IMG/VR virus record: IMGVR_UViG_3300022921_001805
Coordinates: 1 to 43,713 of that record
Strand: one strand, 5' to 3'
DNA length: 43,713 nt
Source: a virus
In this document: positions 16,730 through 24,441 of the stretch, in pieces
Position numbering within the stretch: the stretch's first letter is position 1
Layout of the letters: each line of letters starts with the position of its first letter
Position numbers and translations under genes: made by a program
The notes under the pieces: model-generated
Databases searched by the model: none
What the model was told of the DNA's origin: nothing
What the model saw: the letters and a program-made list of their open reading frames with translations, nothing else

Positions 16730-18112
16730 TTATGCAATTTTAAATAATTCGTATCTTCTGCGAGGTTTCCAATTTTCAAAAGTAGTTTCAATACCATTGA
16801 TAAGTTGTTGACACATATTTTCTGAATTTAATCCCATATCTTCAATAAATGCTCTTCTACCTTCCAGCCCATTTTCTTTTAGGGTTTCTTTCGGGGTGTT
16901 ATACATTTCTTCCATTGCATCAGTTAAATCATGAATATCAACCTTGTCATCCCAAATGTAAGGAGTTGGTACCGAACCTGTCAATGATTGTACTCTACTC
17001 CACACAGGTCTACACCATACACCATGCTCTACTTTACCTTCCCAATCTCTCCATCTATGAAGTGAACCAATCTCAATGTAATCTTCAGCGGTTAGATACT
17101 CACCATCTTTTTTGAATCCAGCTTGGTCTTGTAATCCACCTGTTACATTGATAATGATTGGTGTTCCTGCCATAACTGATTCTGCCGTTGTTAAACCAAA
17201 TCCTTCATTACCGGCAATGTTAATTGTACAATCAACCATATTATAAAGTTGATTTAATTGTTCAGTATTTAATTTATTGGTTGAGAAAATTACATTACAA
17301 CCTGGTGCAAGAGTTTCTACAACCGTTGGTAAATCGGTACCATTATTATCTTTTGGTGTTGTGTGCATCAAAAGTGCAACTTTATTTGCTTTTTCTTTTC
17401 CGATTCTGTCACAAAATTCTTTAAATGCCATAATCACATCCGCTGGTTGTTTTCTACGAATGTTACGATTTGACCAGAAGAATACGAAATCATATTCATT
17501 ACCTACGAGTAGTTTACTTTTTAATTCTGAATCTACATCTACTGGTTTGAATTCTTCAGGATTAATTCCATGTGGTACATAAGATACTTGCCAATCTGAG
17601 TGAGGTTTCCAAGTTGGTTTATCAGTTCTCTTAGTTAATCGAGAAACAATACCATAAGTTTGACGAGAGATTGCACCTAACCAATCACAACTTTCATAAT
17701 AATTTCTATTATAAAGTGGGTCAGGTAAATCATCCCAAATAGTATAATAAAGAATTGGACAATTTTCTCTGATTTCATGCTCCATTTCATATAACCATGT
17801 CCAATAACGAGGGTCCGTGAAGTGAAGAATCGCATCAGGTTGTTCCTGATTCATTAGTTGTCTTAACAAATTTTGGTCACCGTACCCAGTCCAAGGTAAG
17901 ATTTTTACATTAGCATCTTCTACACCTGTTCTTTTCTGAATATCTTGTGATAAATCAAGAACTTTACCTTTATCGGGATGGTTAATTGCTGCTCCTACTT
18001 GATACCAATCATATTTGTGGACGGTACCCATTACCAATGCTTTACTCATAGTAGCGATACCACTACTCATTCTCATGTCATCTGAAAGGAGAAGGATTTT
18101 CTTTTTACTCAT
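16730..18112 (-). CDS. GT4-family glycosyltransferase
   Basis: A 460-residue GT-B enzyme. The N-terminal half has KILLLSDDMRMSSGIATMSK with the acceptor-side glycine loop, and AILHFTDPRYW. The donor half has FVFFWSNRNIRRKQP (start of the GT4 C-terminal domain) and INIAGNEGFGLTTAESVMAG, the E-x7-E motif, followed by TPIIINVTGGLQDQ. Retaining transfer from a nucleotide sugar is expected. The start lies in the recurrent AATAAGTTATGAG context. It is the first glycosyltransferase of the operon in transcription order, just after a small ribbon-helix-helix-like gene. Confidence 0.85.
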   Translation of the reverse strand: MSKKKILLLSDDMRMSSGIATMSKALVMGTVHKYDWYQVGAAINHPDKGKVLDLSQDIQKRTGVEDANVKILPWTGYGDQNLLRQLMNQEQPDAILHFTDPRYWTWLYEMEHEIRENCPILYYTIWDDLPDPLYNRNYYESCDWLGAISRQTYGIVSRLTKRTDKPTWKPHSDWQVSYVPHGINPEEFKPVDVDSELKSKLLVGNEYDFVFFWSNRNIRRKQPADVIMAFKEFCDRIGKEKANKVALLMHTTPKDNNGTDLPTVVETLAPGCNVIFSTNKLNTEQLNQLYNMVDCTINIAGNEGFGLTTAESVMAGTPIIINVTGGLQDQAGFKKDGEYLTAEDYIEIGSLHRWRDWEGKVEHGVWCRPVWSRVQSLTGSVPTPYIWDDKVDIHDLTDAMEEMYNTPKETLKENGLEGRRAFIEDMGLNSENMCQQLINGIETTFENWKPRRRYELFKIA

Positions 18113-18132
18113 AACTTATTATCAATAACTTT

Positions 18133-18324
18133 TTAAAATTGTGAACCACTACATTGTAGTGCGGTATATTCATTCATTTCTTGTCTGAATTCTAAATCGG
18201 AAACGTATCTTTCAACTGTTCTATTAACTATCTTTTGTAGTGTAACATTTGATTCGAACGAAACTTGTTTAAAATTTGAATATACATCCTTTAAAATTTT
18301 TACGGTTGTTAGTTTTGTTTCCAT
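18133..18324 (-). CDS. Small ribbon-helix-helix-like protein
   Basis: A 63-residue protein: a short N-terminal strand (KLTTVKILKDVYSNF) followed by two helices (FESNVTLQKIVNRTVERYVS, then FRQEMNEY). This is the length and layout of Arc/MetJ-type ribbon-helix-helix DNA-binding proteins, in which paired N-terminal strands enter the major groove. A Cys (CSGSQF) is near the C-terminus. It is the first gene of the glycan operon, so it might regulate it, but that is inference. A gap of about 45 AT-rich bases with alternating TATATA precedes it. Confidence 0.5.
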   Translation of the reverse strand: METKLTTVKILKDVYSNFKQVSFESNVTLQKIVNRTVERYVSDLEFRQEMNEYTALQCSGSQF

Positions 18325-18369
18325 ATCTCATTTATATATCTTTATATATAAGTATATGGAATTATTTTT

Positions 18370-19239
18370 TTACGATGGTTTCCCATCACATAATCCTCGT
18401 TGGAGGAACTCACAAAACTTACAATTCTTATTCCGGTCTCCCGGCACCTTTGGATATGGTAAATCTCTAAACTTACCTTCATCATCAAATACCTCATCCA
18501 CAAATTCCATAAATTCTTTGTGAACTCGATTGACGGTTGGTTTACCATTTGCAGGAACGTGTCTTGAAATATAAGGAATTGGAAACGGAGCATCTTCGTA
18601 GAGTTTTCTTCTCATAATCTGATACTCTACCTTAATCTTATCCAATGGAACGTTGAATAGTTCTGAGTAGTACTTTTTGTAAATTACAATCTGAGCGTTC
18701 TTATATTTATCTGCTTTCTGATATTTGTTCCACCCCATAGTTGAGGTTTTCAAATCAATAATGATAATGGAGTTATCTGATAAATCCTTCATCACAATAT
18801 CCACAAATCCGATGAAGTGAACCCCCTCTTTTACTTTTGCATTTAAAGGAATCTCAATACCTACTAACTCAAAACCCGTCTTAGTGTAAAACTTATCAAT
18901 CTTCTTTTTGAACCACTCAATGATTCGTCTACCATCACCATAGAACTCCTCCAATTCTAACTGAGTACATATTGTGCCTTCAGTTAATTTATCATTTTCT
19001 TTGATGAATTCTTTTCTCATCCACTCTAACAACAACTTATCAGTATCAATTTCCATTGCTTGTTTCTTAGAAACACCATACATCACCGAAAGGAAATGTT
19101 GAATTGTTTCGTGAATAGCAGTTCCGAAAATTGTATAAATGTTGGCAGATGATTCTCCCAACTTATCGATGTACCTGAGTTTGTATGCTCGGGGACAGGT
19201 TGAATATAACTGATATTGTGAGAAACTTACTTTTGCCAT
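18370..19239 (-). CDS. PD-(D/E)XK nuclease with Fe-S cluster motif (Cas4/RecB-like)
   Basis: A 289-residue nuclease of the Cas4/AddB family. The N-terminus SFSQYQLYSTCPRAYKLRYI has the first cluster cysteine (C15). H43 sits in FGTAIHETIQHFL. The catalytic core is D147 (GFVDIVMKD) and D162-x-K164 in IIIIDLKTS, the D...DxK signature of this fold. The C-terminus has C273-x2-C276 and C284, completing the four-cysteine pattern that holds a 4Fe-4S cluster. It probably degrades or trims DNA ends, in recombination or host-DNA breakdown. It has its own promoter (19257-19288) and follows the clamp loader genes. Confidence 0.82.
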   Translation of the reverse strand: MAKVSFSQYQLYSTCPRAYKLRYIDKLGESSANIYTIFGTAIHETIQHFLSVMYGVSKKQAMEIDTDKLLLEWMRKEFIKENDKLTEGTICTQLELEEFYGDGRRIIEWFKKKIDKFYTKTGFELVGIEIPLNAKVKEGVHFIGFVDIVMKDLSDNSIIIIDLKTSTMGWNKYQKADKYKNAQIVIYKKYYSELFNVPLDKIKVEYQIMRRKLYEDAPFPIPYISRHVPANGKPTVNRVHKEFMEFVDEVFDDEGKFRDLPYPKVPGDRNKNCKFCEFLQRGLCDGKPS

Positions 19240-19256
19240 AATTTATTCTTAATACT

Positions 19257-19288
19257 CAAATATACGAAAAAAGTTTGAGAATATCAAA
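19257..19288 (-). promoter_or_regulatory. Bacteroidota-type promoter for the Cas4-like nuclease
   Basis: Minus strand TTTG (19285-19288), a 20-base spacer, then TATATTTG (19257-19264) preceded by TTCG. This matches the Bacteroidota -33/-7 consensus. The -7 box ends 17 bases before the ATG at 19239, and the -33 box overlaps the end of the gp62-like gene. Confidence 0.8.
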
Positions 19289-19733
19289 CTTTTAACTTTA
19301 ATTTTGTAATTTGTTTTTGTTCTATTCCATACCTTTCACACAACTTTTTAATCTCCTCTCGGCCATTACGAGTTGTATGTAAGATATCTAAGTATTCATC
19401 TCCCTCTCTAATTGAACACTCAAACTCTCTTACTATGATTTCTTGTAACCAAGTTTCGTAGTTAGTAGTTTTACTACCCTTTACATACTTTAAGTAATGT
19501 CTACCCTTAGGTATTAAATCAATCAAAGTTCGATAAAGAGTTTGAGGAGGTAGTTTCTGAACGTATGGTTGTATCTCTGCAATCAAGTCAATCCAATCGG
19601 TATTCATAGAAAGAAAACGGAATACCATGTAGTTACTCCATGTCTTTCTATCACCCTCATCCAACTTTTCCCAATACTTTGGGTCTTGTTCTCCTGTGAT
19701 TGCTTTGATATGGTCAAATAGAGATTTTGCCAT
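19284..19733 (-). CDS. 62: Clamp loader small subunit (gp62-like)
   Basis: A 149-residue protein one gene from the gp44-like ATPase. It starts SLFDHIKAITGEQDPKYWEK and continues with helices (WSNYMVFRFLSMNTDWIDLI), the pattern of T4-type gp62 proteins, where a short N-terminal motif is followed by MVNRFLSM-type helices. gp62 holds four gp44 subunits in the loader and contacts the clamp. It has no Walker motifs, as expected. The length is near the cyanophage and T4 forms (about 140-190). The ATG overlaps the upstream stop (TAATG). Confidence 0.72.
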   Translation of the reverse strand: MAKSLFDHIKAITGEQDPKYWEKLDEGDRKTWSNYMVFRFLSMNTDWIDLIAEIQPYVQKLPPQTLYRTLIDLIPKGRHYLKYVKGSKTTNYETWLQEIIVREFECSIREGDEYLDILHTTRNGREEIKKLCERYGIEQKQITKLKLKV

Positions 19734-20026
19734 TATTTTTCGTTTCTTTTCTTATCTAATTCTTCTAGTACTTTTAATTGTTCGGGAAGTAAATCTTGAA
19801 CAATTTCACCACAATTACCACAAAGGTAAACATCAATTGGGACGATAACATCCTGAGGTGTTCCTGTGATTAGTTTAGAGATTCTACGAAACTTTGCACC
19901 ATCTACAAATGTATCATATCCACATTCCCCACAAACGATGGGTCTTGATTTTCCTAAATCGATTTTAGTGTTTCCACCTTGGGTTTGTTCTCCTTGGTCA
20001 CCACCCATTCCTACTATCTTTGCCAT
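19733..20026 (-). CDS. Zinc ribbon protein, unknown role
   Basis: A 97-residue protein with two CxxC knuckles, C32-GE-C35 and C69-GN-C72, 34 residues apart, giving a four-cysteine zinc ribbon. A Gly/Gln-rich N-terminus (GMGGDQGEQTQGG) is likely disordered, and a charged helix (QLKVLEELDKKRNEK) ends the protein. It sits between the two clamp loader genes and forms TAATG overlaps with both, so it is made together with them and may bind DNA or the loader. Its function is not known. Confidence 0.65.
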   Translation of the reverse strand: MAKIVGMGGDQGEQTQGGNTKIDLGKSRPIVCGECGYDTFVDGAKFRRISKLITGTPQDVIVPIDVYLCGNCGEIVQDLLPEQLKVLEELDKKRNEK

Positions 20027-20970
20027 TATTTTAATAAATTTATAATTTGAATTATTGATGCTACGGTTGGAATTTCCTTATCCACACTCATCGCACATCT
20101 ATATTGTCCTTCTGCAAGTGTAAGGATTACATTAGCAGTATTATTTGGTGCATACTCATCTACCTTTTCATACATAATCGTGTACAAATCAGTAAAATCA
20201 GTTGCCTTACTATCTGCGATTGCCTTTCTGATATTCATATATTTGTTTCTACCATCATCGTTTGATTTTAGAATATCAATTACCTTTTGTTTGTAATCAT
20301 TTTCCAATAGGTTCTGAACATCTACTTGTAACTCACCTTTAATTGAGTTCAATTGACAAGTATTGATAATCTTACGAATATCAGGATATGATGCATCAAT
20401 GATAGGTACCAACCCTTTTGGTTCAAATGAGATTTCTTCTGCAGTTAGAATTTTAGAAACTTGTACTGCAACATCCTTCTTAGTTGGAGGGATGATTTGG
20501 AAAGTTTGACAACGAGATTGAATCGGGTCAATTACTTTTTCCACATAATTACAGGTCAAAATAAATCGACAATGTTTTGAAAAAGTTTCCATTAAGTTAC
20601 GAAGGATTGCTTGTGCATCAGGTGTCATGTAATCAAACTCATCGAGGATGATGATTTTCATACCTGAGAATCCTACGGTTGATGCAAATGATTTTACCTT
20701 ATTACGGATTGTATCAACACCTCTCTCATCCGATGCATTGATAATGATGTAATCACATTGGAGTGTATTTACAATCAACTTTGCAAGGGTAGTTTTACCT
20801 GTACCTGCTTTTCCATAAAAGAGTAAGTGTGGTACATCTTTTTGTTCAATGTAGTTCTGAACCTTTGCTTTCAAATGTTCATTTCCTACATAATCTTTTA
20901 ATGCTTTAGGTCTGTATTTTTCTACCCAAAGTGAATTGTTTACTCGTTCTTCTGATTGTTCAAAAAACAT
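20026..20970 (-). CDS. 44: Clamp loader large subunit (gp44-like AAA+ ATPase)
   Basis: AAA+ ATPase that loads the sliding clamp at primer ends, 314 residues. WVEKYRPKALKDYVGNEHLK at 15-34 is the family N-terminus. Walker A is GKAGTGKT (53-60). Walker B is IIILDEFD (106-113), with DEFD in place of the commoner DEAD. Sensor 1 is FILTCNY (136-142). The SRC motif that supplies the arginine finger is at 152-154 (QSRCQTFQI). Length and motifs match T4 gp44. Located one gene from gp62 and upstream of nothing but a four-base gap from the nucleosidase gene. Confidence 0.93.
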   Translation of the reverse strand: MFFEQSEERVNNSLWVEKYRPKALKDYVGNEHLKAKVQNYIEQKDVPHLLFYGKAGTGKTTLAKLIVNTLQCDYIIINASDERGVDTIRNKVKSFASTVGFSGMKIIILDEFDYMTPDAQAILRNLMETFSKHCRFILTCNYVEKVIDPIQSRCQTFQIIPPTKKDVAVQVSKILTAEEISFEPKGLVPIIDASYPDIRKIINTCQLNSIKGELQVDVQNLLENDYKQKVIDILKSNDDGRNKYMNIRKAIADSKATDFTDLYTIMYEKVDEYAPNNTANVILTLAEGQYRCAMSVDKEIPTVASIIQIINLLK

Positions 20971-20974
20971 ACGT

Positions 20975-21544
20975 TTATTTTATAAAGTTTTCTCTAAAAT
21001 ATTGTTCAAATTTATCAAACCCAAGTGCTGCGTTCTCTTCCCATTTATCAGGGTTACCATCATCACTCACCCATTTGTAGGATAAGAGAGGTTTAGAATA
21101 GTATTTACAAACGTGTGCAATTGCATATAGTTCCATATCCACTACATCACATTCTCGAATCATTTCCTGGTACTTTCTTGGATAATCTCCTCTACCACTA
21201 TCGTAAATCATATCAGTAGTAAAACACTTGATATCTGATTTAGAATCTAATCCAATTTCTTTTAATGGAGTAAATGGTGTTTGACCATACTCACCAAAAG
21301 GTCTTGCATCAATATCGTTATGAACGATACCTACACTTAACAACTCCCCAACTTTGTGATTCTTTAGATTACCACAAGAACCGAAATTGATTACCAATAG
21401 CGGACGATGTTCCTTTATTAGTTCCGTAGTTCTTAATGCTGAGGATATCTTTCCTACACCAGTAAAGTGTATTGGATATTCACCAATAGTTTTTCTACCA
21501 TGTTCTAATGGAGTTGCTGAAAGTAGTAGGATGTTACTCGCCAT
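20975..21544 (-). CDS. MTA/SAH nucleosidase-like protein (PNP/UDP phosphorylase superfamily)
   Basis: A 189-residue member of the nucleoside phosphorylase superfamily. GVGKISSALRTTELI (29-43) is the family helix. VINFGSCGNL (51-60) corresponds to the glycine loop. VVDMELYAIAHVC (134-146) carries the ribose-binding Met-Glu pair (M137-E138). KWVSDDGN (157-164) holds the catalytic Asp that protonates the purine N7. It is shorter than the usual 230-residue Pfs enzymes. MTA/SAH nucleosidase cleaves S-adenosylhomocysteine and methylthioadenosine to adenine. The gene overlaps adenine phosphoribosyltransferase, which uses adenine, and that favours this reading over other nucleoside phosphorylases. 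Confidence 0.68.
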   Translation of the reverse strand: MASNILLLSATPLEHGRKTIGEYPIHFTGVGKISSALRTTELIKEHRPLLVINFGSCGNLKNHKVGELLSVGIVHNDIDARPFGEYGQTPFTPLKEIGLDSKSDIKCFTTDMIYDSGRGDYPRKYQEMIRECDVVDMELYAIAHVCKYYSKPLLSYKWVSDDGNPDKWEENAALGFDKFEQYFRENFIK

Positions 21545-22031
21545 AATATACTAACGATTTTACATCATCCACATTACTAATACCAATATCAACGAGAACT
21601 ATCTTATCAATTACCTCTAATCCATTTGCTTCACAAAGAGTTTGTGCTGCTTCCATTGTACCACCTGTTGCAAGTACATCATCTACGATTACACAAGTGG
21701 CATCCTCTTCATCAAAGATTGCCATCTCTAAGTGTCCCTTTCCATATTCCAACTCATAAGGTACACTTAAGATACCTTCGTTAGGAAGTTTACCGGGTTT
21801 TCTAATTAATCGAATACCACCACCAAATTTATAAGATAGTGCAGATGCAAAGAGGAATCCTCGTGATTCTAATGCAACCCAATAATCAGGTATATCTGTC
21901 ATATTACCCATTCGTTTGATTGCTTCTTTGAATACCGTCTGATTCATTAGAAGAGGTTGAATATCTCGATAGATGATACCATCCTTCGGATAATCAGGAA
22001 TTGCTTCGATGTAGTTTCTAAAATTTATCAT
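21534..22031 (-). CDS. apt: Adenine phosphoribosyltransferase
   Basis: Converts adenine and PRPP to AMP. The 165-residue length fits the family. IPDYPKDGIIYRDIQPLL (11-28) is the Apt N-terminal signature. The substrate loop is ALESRGFLFAS (53-63). The PRPP-binding motif VIVDDVLATGGT is at 114-125. RKPGKLP (77-83) is also diagnostic. The ATG overlaps the methyltransferase stop (ATGA), and its 3' end overlaps the nucleosidase gene, so all three are likely co-translated. In a phage it would recycle adenine released by the adjacent nucleosidase into the nucleotide pool. Confidence 0.93.
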   Translation of the reverse strand: MINFRNYIEAIPDYPKDGIIYRDIQPLLMNQTVFKEAIKRMGNMTDIPDYWVALESRGFLFASALSYKFGGGIRLIRKPGKLPNEGILSVPYELEYGKGHLEMAIFDEEDATCVIVDDVLATGGTMEAAQTLCEANGLEVIDKIVLVDIGISNVDDVKSLVYYGE

Positions 22032-23662
22032 GGTTTGTGAAATACAAAAATAGGTTCGTATTTGTAAACTTTACCATTATACTCTACTGAGTTTTTGATT
22101 CCCGTTTTAGATGGGTCTAACCCAACCATTCGTGTCATCAACATTTTAAGTTTACCTTTATATTCACATCCCAACTCCTTTAAGATATCAATAGAATCTT
22201 GTTCAAGTGGATAGTAAATTGATTTACCAATTTTAATATCTGCAATATTCCACAACACATATCTATCATTTTTTAGATACTCATAGATTGTAGTTAGAGT
22301 TGGTCTAAGGAAGTTTTCTCTCCAATCTTCATACTCACCATATGCCTTGAAAGATTGATTTTCATCTTGTGAATATTGTTCACGATTAAAGTAAGGTGGT
22401 GAAGTAAACGCAATATCTAACTTACCTTTATACTTTTGGAATCGTGGATTATTCTGAATCAACTCCGAACCATCTTGGAATAATTCATAGGTATTACCTT
22501 GTTTCTCTACATCAAAAAAATTAGTAAGTTTATCTGAGAAATCATCAACACATTTATCGTTATAGAACTTAGCAACATACTCATATCGAGAAATGTTAAG
22601 TTCAGGAATAAATGTATCGGGATTTGGGTCAGTTCCTATATAATGAATTTTCTTACGAGAACTCATTGCACCAATAATTCTACCACCCCAACCACTCGAT
22701 GAATCGTAAATATGAAGTGGGTCTTCTTGTTCGATATGATTGGTATAGTTTTCGTAAATCCACTTTGCAGTTAATGCAGGAAAGTTTACCGCTGGTTGTC
22801 CACAACTTAAACGGAACACTTGAAGAATCTTTGGGAAGATTCCATCAGTTTTATCATACCAACGAATTAGGTAGTGATAGTTTTTCTTTGTACCATCTGC
22901 AAGTTCATATCCATCTTCGATATTACCTACATTAGCAAGTTGTGTATTATCTAAATACCCATTATCACGTAACTCTCGAACCTGTTCTCCTGAAAGGTAT
23001 AAATTACCAAAACCTACATATTCTGCATTAAAGGTTCCATAATTACCTAAGGTATCTTCTTTTACTTTAGCAAGTACGATACCGTAGTCTGAGTATTTAC
23101 CAACGAATATTTTTCCTTCGTGAACTTCTTTAATGAAATCATAACCCGATTGACCATTCCAAAAAGGATTTTCATCTCTTTTGTTGACAATAGAACGTGA
23201 CCAAGAATACATAGAATCTCGTTTTACTGCACGTTTCATAATCTTAACAAACTTTTCTTCAAGTTCAGGGTCACCAAAATGGTCATAGATTGATAATCCA
23301 CCATCTGCAGATTTACCAATTGAGATTTTGGTTTTTAACATCGTAGGAAAGAACTGATTTACAACGGATGCATCTTTGTTGAAGTTCTTAATGATACCTA
23401 ATGATTCTTCATCACCACTTAAATCTTTCTCCCAATAATCAGCAGGATTAGATTTAAGTTTCTTAAATGAATCAATAATACCACTTTCATCTCTACCAAT
23501 AACTGGTGGAGTACCTCTTTCATCCCATTGTTCAGTAACTTCCTTACGAAGGAGTTTAGCCCAATCCACAAACTCACCATCAGTCATTGAAAGTAACTGA
23601 TGATAAGTTGTGTTGGATTTAAACTCGGAAAATTTGCTTCGTTCGTAAAAGTACTTCGACAT
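22028..23662 (-). CDS. DNA methyltransferase-like protein with TSPPYF motif
   Basis: A 544-residue protein whose C-terminal 240 residues are a SAM-dependent methyltransferase. IYDSSSGWGGRIIGAM (318-333) is in the motif I position, YIGTDPNPD (341-349) is motif II, and LDIAFTSPPYF (415-425) is motif IV of the amino-methyltransferase type (SPPY), as used for N4-cytosine or N6-adenine. The order I before IV is that of the alpha/gamma classes. The first about 300 residues are a separate region that may recognise the target. Core segments resemble the two tandem genes at 26992-29426, so all three appear related. It is coupled to apt by ATGA. Confidence 0.72.
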   Translation of the reverse strand: MSKYFYERSKFSEFKSNTTYHQLLSMTDGEFVDWAKLLRKEVTEQWDERGTPPVIGRDESGIIDSFKKLKSNPADYWEKDLSGDEESLGIIKNFNKDASVVNQFFPTMLKTKISIGKSADGGLSIYDHFGDPELEEKFVKIMKRAVKRDSMYSWSRSIVNKRDENPFWNGQSGYDFIKEVHEGKIFVGKYSDYGIVLAKVKEDTLGNYGTFNAEYVGFGNLYLSGEQVRELRDNGYLDNTQLANVGNIEDGYELADGTKKNYHYLIRWYDKTDGIFPKILQVFRLSCGQPAVNFPALTAKWIYENYTNHIEQEDPLHIYDSSSGWGGRIIGAMSSRKKIHYIGTDPNPDTFIPELNISRYEYVAKFYNDKCVDDFSDKLTNFFDVEKQGNTYELFQDGSELIQNNPRFQKYKGKLDIAFTSPPYFNREQYSQDENQSFKAYGEYEDWRENFLRPTLTTIYEYLKNDRYVLWNIADIKIGKSIYYPLEQDSIDILKELGCEYKGKLKMLMTRMVGLDPSKTGIKNSVEYNGKVYKYEPIFVFHKP

Positions 23663-23664
23663 AA

Positions 23665-24378
23665 TTAAGATTGAGTTTCTACAAGGTAGTAGTTTGATTC
23701 ATACTCATCTACTTGGAATTGAATATGAGATAATCCCTGAGATGAGATGTTTAACGTTGCACCACTTGCCTCTTTATTTGCCACAAGGATTTCTTTGAGG
23801 TAAGTTGCTGAGAATGAGATTGGGTCTACATCACCATCACATTCACAATCTACATCGATAGAGATTCGGTTAGTATTGATATTAGAATGTCCTAATACAA
23901 TCTGACCATGATTGTTCTTACAAGTAAAGGTAAAGTTATTTTCATCAGGTAATGCACCTTTTGCACGAATGAAACGTGAGATGAATGTATCATCTAACTT
24001 AATCTTTACATTGAAAGGAGGAAGTTGTTTCAAATCAGGTACATTTGGGATAACCGAAAGGTCTGCCAACATATAGTTTACTGAAGTTGAACCATCTTTA
24101 AACTTGAGAGATACTGGTTTACCACTCACATCTGAGATAGCAAACTCGATATCACTATCAAGTACACCTAACATTTTTGTTAGTTTAGAAGTATCATAGA
24201 TACCCAATTCTGAATCTTCGAATTGAAAATCAGAAAAACTTACCGAACCTAATACTGATTTATCATCAGAAATAAAGGAAGTAGTAAGGGTGTTGTCTTT
24301 TGTTTCCCACTTAACTGATTCAACTAAACCAGCAAGATTGTACTTTTGTACGAAACGATTAATGTTACTTTTTTCCAT
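23665..24378 (-). CDS. 45: Sliding clamp (gp45-like)
   Basis: A 237-residue processivity clamp that would form a trimeric ring around DNA and tether the polymerase. The sequence has the PCNA/gp45 strand rhythm (SVKWETKDNTLTTSFIS, LGIYDTSKLTKMLGVLDSDI, a second copy near IDVDCECDGDVDPISFSATY and YLKEILVANKEA). The length matches T4 gp45 (228). It lies directly after the polymerase gene, from which it is separated by its own promoter (24410-24441). One Cys-rich stretch (DVDCECDGDVD) near residue 178 is a local oddity. Confidence 0.85.
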   Translation of the reverse strand: MEKSNINRFVQKYNLAGLVESVKWETKDNTLTTSFISDDKSVLGSVSFSDFQFEDSELGIYDTSKLTKMLGVLDSDIEFAISDVSGKPVSLKFKDGSTSVNYMLADLSVIPNVPDLKQLPPFNVKIKLDDTFISRFIRAKGALPDENNFTFTCKNNHGQIVLGHSNINTNRISIDVDCECDGDVDPISFSATYLKEILVANKEASGATLNISSQGLSHIQFQVDEYESNYYLVETQS

Positions 24379-24409
24379 AATTTACTTTTAAGATTTATTT
24401 TAAGTGTTA

Positions 24410-24441
24410 CAAATATACGAAATTATTTTGATATAAACAAA
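24410..24441 (-). promoter_or_regulatory. Bacteroidota-type promoter for gp45
   Basis: Minus strand TTTG (24438-24441), 20-base spacer, TATATTTG (24410-24417) preceded by TTCG and followed by TA. The -33 box begins immediately past the gp43 stop codon. The -7 box ends 31 bases before the gp45 ATG at 24378. Confidence 0.85.

Noticed and set aside
18325-18358. Alternating TATATA stretch before the first glycan-operon gene, considered as a T4-type late promoter (TATAAATA)
   Set aside because: The best match on the minus strand is TATAAATG only 4 bases before the ATG, so transcription would begin inside the gene. No -33 or consensus -7 box is present. The stretch may still be regulatory.
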